A DNA stretch of 64,000 nucleotides from Flavobacterium sp. HBTb2-11-1 (GTDB lineage: Bacteria; Bacteroidota; Bacteroidia; Flavobacteriales; Flavobacteriaceae): contig NZ_WUMO01000007.1 of NCBI RefSeq assembly GCF_009826975.1, forward strand, positions 62,001 to 126,000. Direction: 5' to 3'. This document shows, in pieces, positions 58,926 through 64,000 of this stretch. Under the pieces are notes generated by a model. It made no database searches. It saw only the letters and a program-made list of their open reading frames with translations, and was not told the DNA's origin. Numbering within the stretch: the first letter of the stretch is position 1; every line of letters begins with the position of its first letter. Both the position numbers and the translations under genes were made by a program.

Positions 58926-59021
58926 TTTTTCAGATTTTTAGTTTGTTATCTGAAACAAAATTAGGAGGTTAACGCTTGCTGAAAATTGTACTTATTGGTA
59001 CTAAAATTGTATTTTAGCATA

Positions 59022-59864
59022 ATGACAAACACAAATTTGTATCTTCCTTTCGAAGTTGATTTTAAAGAACTAGCGCAGTTTCCGAAAACAATTCGGAAAA
59101 ACAATTTCTTTGAATTGATTTATATTGTCGATGGAACAGGAATTCAAGTTATTAATGATAATAAGTTTCAATATAGAAAAGGAAATCTATTTTTGGTCAC
59201 ACCGCAGGATGTGCATTCATTTGAGATTATAACGCCAACAAAATTCTTTTTTCTTCGATTTAATGAGTATTACGTAAAAGCAGGTTCTCAAAATGGGCAA
59301 TCTGAAACCGTTTTGCGAATGGAGTATATTCTTCAAAATGCAAGTCATAGCCCAGGGTGTATTTTGAAAAATCAAATTGATAAACCTTTAATTGCGTCAT
59401 TAATTGACAGCATAATTGGTGAACTAAGCAACCAGCAGATTTACCATCAAAAGATTATTGAGCAGATTGTAAATACAATTATTACAATTGTCGCGAGAAA
59501 CATTGCTTTGAAGCTTCCGAAGAATATTAAAGAAACAACCGGCGAAATGGTTCTTGAAATTTTGCATTATATTCAAGAGAACATTTACAATCCAAAAGAA
59601 TTAAAATCAGAAAAAATAAGCGACCATTTTAATATTACGCTTAATTATTTAGGTAAATATTTTAAAAAGCAAACGGGTGAAACGTTGCAAGAGTATATTG
59701 CAAACTACAAATTGAGATTAATTGAAGCCCGACTTTTGAATAGTGATATGCGAATTAATGAAATTGCAGACGAATTGAATTTTTCTGACGAAAGCCATTT
59801 AAATAAGGTTTTTAAAAAGCATAAAGGAATGAATCCTTCTGAGTTTAGAAAAAGATATTCTTAA
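59022..59864 (+). CDS. AraC-family transcriptional regulator
   Basis: 280 residues from the ATG at 59022; an upstream start (58986) is rejected as it falls in the promoter gap. Cupin-like N-terminal sensor (~1-160; VTPQDVHSFEI) and two C-terminal HTHs (~185-280: SDHFNITLNYLGKYFKK, then INEIADELNFSDESHLNKVF split at the boundary). It is divergent from the SDR-lipocalin pair with a 96-bp gap, and likely regulates them. Confidence 0.9.
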   Translation: MTNTNLYLPFEVDFKELAQFPKTIRKNNFFELIYIVDGTGIQVINDNKFQYRKGNLFLVTPQDVHSFEIITPTKFFFLRFNEYYVKAGSQNGQSETVLRMEYILQNASHSPGCILKNQIDKPLIASLIDSIIGELSNQQIYHQKIIEQIVNTIITIVARNIALKLPKNIKETTGEMVLEILHYIQENIYNPKELKSEKISDHFNITLNYLGKYFKKQTGETLQEYIANYKLRLIEARLLNSDMRINEIADELNFSDESHLNKVFKKHKGMNPSEFRKRYS

Positions 59865-59880
59865 TAATTAAGAAGTTTGC

Positions 59881-60501
59881 TTACCAAAATTTCCACCAAG
59901 GCTTTTTATTGATTTCTATGATTTTCTTCGAAACATCGACATCAATTCTTTTTGGAGATTCAGTTTTAATCTTAGAATCGTCAAAAAATAATTCACCATT
60001 ATCACTCATTCCGAGTGGGGATTTTGTTCTTTCTTTCCAATTTTCAGTTTGTAATTCTGGAATTAAGTCAACATCGATTTTTTCGCGAAAGCGTTTTTGA
60101 GCTTTTTCGATAATTTCTTCTTCTAAGTTTGAAGATGAATTTTTGAAAAGTGAAATCGAATTGTCAGGAATATTTAAAAGAAAAATTTGTGTTTTATCAC
60201 CAATTTTCTGGATGTCCAATACCTTGAAATAAGCAATCGAGTCTAAAAGGTAATGTCCAATTTTTGCCGAATCAGGATTAAATTTTGACAAATCTTTGGC
60301 ATGCGTGCTTGCAATCAAATATCTGAAATTTCCAGAAAGGCCTCCGCCAATCGAACTCATGTCAGTAAAACCTTTTTCCTGAATAATCTGTCCGACTTTA
60401 TAATTTGAAATTAAATGCTCCGATAAATTGGTATCTCTATAAAATAGTTTTAAACCAGAAAAAGTTTCATGATACATGGTTTTGAGGCGCTTATTTTTCA
60501 T
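59881..60501 (-). CDS. Hypothetical protein next to a SUKH gene
   Basis: 206 residues, no signal peptide. Segments such as KVGQIIQEKGFTDMSSIGGG, RYLIASTHAKDLSKFNP and SIAYFKVLDIQKIGDKTQI suggest a globular alpha/beta protein; it ends KPWWKFW. No known domain recognised. It is 28 bp downstream of the SMI1/KNR4 gene. Such pairs are often immunity proteins left from polymorphic-toxin loci. Confidence 0.55.
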   Translation of the reverse strand: MKNKRLKTMYHETFSGLKLFYRDTNLSEHLISNYKVGQIIQEKGFTDMSSIGGGLSGNFRYLIASTHAKDLSKFNPDSAKIGHYLLDSIAYFKVLDIQKIGDKTQIFLLNIPDNSISLFKNSSSNLEEEIIEKAQKRFREKIDVDLIPELQTENWKERTKSPLGMSDNGELFFDDSKIKTESPKRIDVDVSKKIIEINKKPWWKFW

Positions 60502-60529
60502 GATTTATGATTTTATAGAATAGATGTTT

Positions 60530-61135
60530 TTAATATCTCCATTTTCTAACGATGTCTTTTCCGAATAAATCTACAGCAATTTCCTCAGTCCATTTTTCTA
60601 CTTGTTCTTGTTCAACTTCACCAAAAAGATCAGCTTGAGCGAAAATTAAGCAACCTTTAAGATAATCGTCGACATTATGAAACATTTTTGTTATGAAAGG
60701 TTTAGTGTCATGATCGAAATAATATATTTCTTTGGTTTCGTTATGAAAACAGAACATATTTCCATTTCCTAAATAATTACTAAATGTAATTAAATGAGGT
60801 AATGAAATTTTATCTTCGTTTGAGAAATCTGGACCATAAGGACTATCTTCTTCCCAAAGATCCTTCATCCACATAATATCTTCAAAACGTTGCAATTCTT
60901 CGCCAATGTCAGAAATTCCAAAAGTGTTGTAAAAAATCTTCAATCCGTTTGGAAGAGAGGTTTCTAAGTGCTTTTCTAAGTTTTCAATTTCCTCTATTGA
61001 AATTGGCGCTTGTAGTTCATTACTCCAATTTTCTGCTAAAGATTCAATTATCAATTTTGATTTTTCGTCCCAGCCATTATCACCTATTTTATCAAAAGGA
61101 ATAATAATGTCACTTTTCAGATTTATGTCTATCAT
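60530..61135 (-). CDS. SMI1/KNR4 (SUKH)-family protein
   Basis: 201 residues from the ATG at 61135, with a start at 61156 possible. Typical SUKH pattern: PISIEEIENLEKHLETSLPNG (split at the boundary) then LKIFYNTFGISDIG, LPHLITFSNYLGNGNMFCF and KEIYYFDHDTKPF. SUKH proteins are common immunity proteins against secreted nuclease or deaminase toxins, but also occur alone. No toxin gene is seen near it, so it may be an orphan immunity gene. Confidence 0.75.
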   Translation of the reverse strand: MIDINLKSDIIIPFDKIGDNGWDEKSKLIIESLAENWSNELQAPISIEEIENLEKHLETSLPNGLKIFYNTFGISDIGEELQRFEDIMWMKDLWEEDSPYGPDFSNEDKISLPHLITFSNYLGNGNMFCFHNETKEIYYFDHDTKPFITKMFHNVDDYLKGCLIFAQADLFGEVEQEQVEKWTEEIAVDLFGKDIVRKWRY

Positions 61136-61166
61136 GAGTTTTTTTGTGAAAAACAAGGATTTATTC

Positions 61167-62387
61167 TTATAAATTTCCGATGCTATCCAATTCTCTTTTC
61201 AAAGGTTCGATCTGAGTCATAAAACGAGTTCTATCGTTTCCTGTCAAAGATTCTCCAGTTGGAAGATTTAATCGAAGCGCATCTACTTGTACGCCATTTT
61301 TCCAGAAACGATAGCAAACGTGCGGACCAGAAGCTAAACCTGTGCTTCCAACCAAACCAATTGTCTGACCTTGTGTAACACGTTGTCCGCGACGAACTAA
61401 AATTTTAGACATATGTAAATATTGGGTAGAGTAGGTTCCGTTGTGTTTTACTTTTACAAAGTTTCCGTTTCCTGCTGTATATCCAGTAGTTTCTACAACT
61501 CCTGATGCCGTAGTAGAAATTGGCGTTCCTGTTGGAGCCGCATAGTCAGTTCCTTTATGTGCTTTCCAAGTATGCTGTACTGGGTGAAATCTATTCATGG
61601 TGAATCGAGAAGTGATTCGGCTGAATTTGATTGGCGTTTTTAGGAAGAAGTTTTTAAGCGTTTTTCCTTGATCGTCATAATATTCAATCTTTCCAGAAGT
61701 AGTGTCTCTTTCAAAAGGAAAAGCATAAACGATTTTGCCTTTATATTCAAAAAATGCGGCTTCAAGATCTTCAACTCCGTCATACGTTTTTCCGTTAATG
61801 AAACGTTCTGTGAAAATTAATCCGTAGCGATCGCCTTTTTTTAGTTTGAAGAAGTCAATAGACCACGAAAATACTTTTGTAATTCTGCTAGCCAAAGCGG
61901 TTTCGACACTTTCATTTCCTAAAGTTTCAGAAAGTGAACTTTTTAAAACGCCACCAATCATTTTTCGTTTTAAAGTAACCGGTTTTATTTTTTTATAGGC
62001 TTTTGCAATGCTATCTCGTAAATCGACAACATAATAACTCAAAGCATCTGGCTGATAAATAAAAACCTGAAGATTGTTGGTTTTGTTTTTGGCGCGAAGT
62101 AAGGTGAAAGGTTTTCCGTAGCGAATATTTCTGACATTGAAAGAGTCTTTTACCTGTTCTACAATTTCATTTACTTTTTTGTCTCCAATATTTTGGCTTT
62201 GCATAATTGAGCCAAAAGAATCTCCTTTTGAAATAGTGTCATTAACAACATTAAAGTCTGCGTAATTAAAACCGAATTCTATTTTTTTGGTTGCTGGTTT
62301 AGTAATTTTTGCTTCTACTTTTTCTTCTTCTTTTTTACATGAAAAAATAGAAAACAAGACAATTAAAATTACGACTGCTTTTTTCAA
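61167..62387 (-). CDS. M23-family peptidoglycan endopeptidase lipoprotein
   Basis: 406 residues with lipobox (LFSIFSCK). Domain with OapA/LysM-like part (~50-150; GDSFGSIMQSQNI) and C-terminal LytM/M23 domain (~270-390): HKGTDYAAPTGTPI with the zinc His and Asp, TQYLHMSKI and GPHVCYRFW with the second zinc His pair. All zinc ligands are present, so it is expected to be active in cutting peptide cross-links of peptidoglycan in the periplasm. Confidence 0.92.
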   Translation of the reverse strand: MKKAVVILIVLFSIFSCKKEEEKVEAKITKPATKKIEFGFNYADFNVVNDTISKGDSFGSIMQSQNIGDKKVNEIVEQVKDSFNVRNIRYGKPFTLLRAKNKTNNLQVFIYQPDALSYYVVDLRDSIAKAYKKIKPVTLKRKMIGGVLKSSLSETLGNESVETALASRITKVFSWSIDFFKLKKGDRYGLIFTERFINGKTYDGVEDLEAAFFEYKGKIVYAFPFERDTTSGKIEYYDDQGKTLKNFFLKTPIKFSRITSRFTMNRFHPVQHTWKAHKGTDYAAPTGTPISTTASGVVETTGYTAGNGNFVKVKHNGTYSTQYLHMSKILVRRGQRVTQGQTIGLVGSTGLASGPHVCYRFWKNGVQVDALRLNLPTGESLTGNDRTRFMTQIEPLKRELDSIGNL

Positions 62388-62412
62388 ACTTTATAAATTT
62401 TTTGTGGTGAAA

Positions 62413-63354
62413 TTAAACTTCGGTTTCATTTCCCCAATTGGACAATTCTTCTTCGGTCCACAATTTAGGAAAAAAGATGCGTCTTTGGTATTTTGGGTGC
62501 ATATATTTTTGCCAGTCGCTTCCGCCTGTAGCTTCTCCATTGCCTTTTCCGCTTTCTAAGATGTATTTTCTTGCAGTGTTAAGGTGTTGCATTACCCAAG
62601 TAATGTTTACCGTTTTGTCGTAATGGCGCATTGCAGCAATCAGTTCTGGATTTTGCTGATCTTCAACTGGTAATTGAGTAAATTTTTGCCAAATATTTTT
62701 CGTCTTGAACGAAGCCATTTGTCTCAAAAACTGCTCTTTGTATTTTTTTTCAAATTCATTCAATAAATATGATTTTTCGCCAGTGTGATAATCTTTTCCG
62801 GCTGCTTGCCAATAAAGGTGTTCAAAGCTGGTTTCCAAATCGGTATTTTCATCAAAATTTGCTTTATATCTGCGGTCTGTCAAATTGATAACATCCGTCG
62901 AAGCAAATTCAATCATTCTGTATTGTGCACTTTGGAATCCGCTTGCAGGAGTGAGCGTGTTTCTGAATTTCATGTATTGATCTACTTCCATTCCGTTTTC
63001 CATAATGCTGAACGAATTGGTAAGCATGTCAAAGTATCTTGTAATTCTTGATAATCTTTCGCTAAAAAAATCAACCTGAATGTTTTCAGTTTCGGCAATC
63101 TGATCAATTTCCCACAAAATCATTTTAAAGATTAATTCATTTACCTGATGATACATGATAAAAACCATTTCGTCAGGAAGTGTGGTGCGTTGTATTTGTA
63201 AATTTAAAATTGCGTCTGTTTGAATGTAATCCCAATAAGTAATTGGTTTGGCCCAAAGCAATCCTTCCAACTGAACATCAGTTTTTTGATTTATAGCTTG
63301 AAATTTAAGGTCAATTTCTTTTAAAATTGCTTCAGAATGATCTGTAGGGTTCAT
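62413..63354 (-). CDS. kynA: Tryptophan 2,3-dioxygenase
   Basis: 313 residues. Family features: LEGLLWAKPITYWDYIQTD and FIMYHQVNELIFKMILWE (~85-102), WVMQHLNTARKY with haem-region His, and ATGGSDWQKYMHP near residue 280. It opens the indole ring of tryptophan to N-formylkynurenine, first step of the kynurenine route, which in some bacteria leads to NAD by quinolinate. The start overlaps the stop of the next gene (63354), so the two are cotranscribed. Confidence 0.9.
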   Translation of the reverse strand: MNPTDHSEAILKEIDLKFQAINQKTDVQLEGLLWAKPITYWDYIQTDAILNLQIQRTTLPDEMVFIMYHQVNELIFKMILWEIDQIAETENIQVDFFSERLSRITRYFDMLTNSFSIMENGMEVDQYMKFRNTLTPASGFQSAQYRMIEFASTDVINLTDRRYKANFDENTDLETSFEHLYWQAAGKDYHTGEKSYLLNEFEKKYKEQFLRQMASFKTKNIWQKFTQLPVEDQQNPELIAAMRHYDKTVNITWVMQHLNTARKYILESGKGNGEATGGSDWQKYMHPKYQRRIFFPKLWTEEELSNWGNETEV

Positions 63355-64000
63355 TATTTTTTTGCTTTAAGTGGACTTTTTAATCCTTTATATTCATCGA
63401 GATCGGCTTTTAGAGATCCTACGGCCAAATCTGCTTTAATTCTAATCGGAACTTTGTTCACGTCGTCTGTTATCCAGAGTGTTAAGCTCTCTTTTTCTTT
63501 AAATACTCTTCCAGTCTGTACCGATGGTTTGAAGACCATTGTAGAAACGGTTCCAAATTTAGTCGTAATATCTTGACGACCTATATATTTTAACTTAAAT
63601 TTTGTGATTTCATCATCAAAAAACATGTCGATCGTAATGGACTCGCCTGATTTAAGTTTGTCAATGTTTGGATGGTTTCTCAGGTAATAAAATGCAGAAA
63701 CAATATCTTGCACGCTTTCTGTAACGATGATTGTTTTTTCTGATTTGCGCTTATAGTCTTTTACTAAAACTCGATTTTCATTTTGATTGAAAAAACCTTC
63801 TTGATTTTTAGTGTAGCCGCCTTCGTCAATTTTTCTGACATAGCGGTATGGTTTTCCTGTTTCTTTGTCAAAATAACTTTCATACAAATCTTCTACTTTG
63901 AAGAAAAATTTTGACATTCCAGTTGTGTAACCTTTTCCAACAGAGTGATATACCTTTTTATTGTTGATGGTAGCATCTTTAACTTCAAGAGTGGCGTATC
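63354..64000 (-). CDS. DUF3108-domain protein, 5' end cut by window edge
   Basis: The frame is open beyond the internal ATG at 63917 to the window edge (reading VYHSVGKGYTTG before it), so the true start lies outside. At least 215 residues are present. Pattern DLYESYFDKETGKPYRYVRKI then SITIDMFFDDEITKFKLKY and VFKPSVQTGRVF matches DUF3108-type periplasmic proteins of Bacteroidota (many secreted, no known function). It overlaps the kynA start by 1 bp. Confidence 0.75.
   Translation of the reverse strand, partial: YATLEVKDATINNKKVYHSVGKGYTTGMSKFFFKVEDLYESYFDKETGKPYRYVRKIDEGGYTKNQEGFFNQNENRVLVKDYKRKSEKTIIVTESVQDIVSAFYYLRNHPNIDKLKSGESITIDMFFDDEITKFKLKYIGRQDITTKFGTVSTMVFKPSVQTGRVFKEKESLTLWITDDVNKVPIRIKADLAVGSLKADLDEYKGLKSPLKAKK

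Overview
The window reads as chromosomal DNA of a Flavobacterium-like member of the Bacteroidota. The supporting signs are a SusC/SusD polysaccharide utilisation locus (PUL), many lipobox-type lipoproteins, AT-rich spacers, promoter elements of the Bacteroidota type (TAnnTTTG, once with an upstream TTG at 19 nt), very weak Shine-Dalgarno signals, and housekeeping genes (lepA, pheS, gpsA, gmk, nadD, yicC, pgi) closest in style to that group. No rRNA, tRNA, CRISPR array, integrase or transposase was seen. Both window edges cut genes: thiL on the left and a DUF3108-type gene on the right.

Layout. 1-5.8 kb: thiL (partial), two DinB-fold genes, a WYL-domain regulator, an outer-membrane beta-barrel protein and lepA. 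5.9-27.6 kb: a carbohydrate locus. Two tandem Nudix-winged-helix regulators of the NrtR/AraR type, both with a destroyed Nudix box, are divergent from susC, susD, a SusE-position lipoprotein, GH2, GH31 (alpha-xylosidase type), GH97 (SusB-like), GH39, GH3 and a CE20/SASA-type acetylesterase. All its products are predicted to be exported and exo-acting. Its inner spacers are filled with long inverted repeats. 27.7-36.1 kb: ordinary genes (cvpA-like, pheS, gpsA, YqhD-type alcohol dehydrogenase, a DJ-1/PfpI protein with divergent LysR regulator, a PKD lipoprotein) and three conserved hypotheticals.

36.2-47.1 kb is the most interesting part: 14 co-directional genes that nearly all handle NAD, ADP-ribose or 2'-phosphorylated RNA. 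The order is nrtR, a short prs, a deoxyribosyltransferase-like gene, an ADP-ribosylglycohydrolase, a coiled-coil protein, a vWA/MIDAS protein, a truncated PurA-like protein, NADAR (YbiA-like), a macrodomain protein, kptA, a 2OG-Fe(II) oxygenase, a PPP-type phosphoesterase, a second ADP-ribosylglycohydrolase and nadV. A 21-bp palindrome overlaps a near-perfect promoter in front of prs and is a strong candidate NrtR operator. Read together, the set could take RNA or protein damage products through ADP-ribose and nicotinamide back to NAD+. The Prs/NadV pair may work classically through PRPP and NMN, or like the phage Adps/Namat pair that rebuilds NAD+ directly from ADP-ribose.

47.4-64 kb: nadD, gmk and yicC in a housekeeping block, an ArsC/Spx-like protein, a third DinB protein, an RlpA-like protein, a large TonB-dependent receptor, pgi, an SDR-like protein with divergent AraC regulator, a SMI1/KNR4 (SUKH) protein, an M23 peptidase, tryptophan 2,3-dioxygenase and a DUF3108-type protein. 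Rho-independent terminators separate most of these units.
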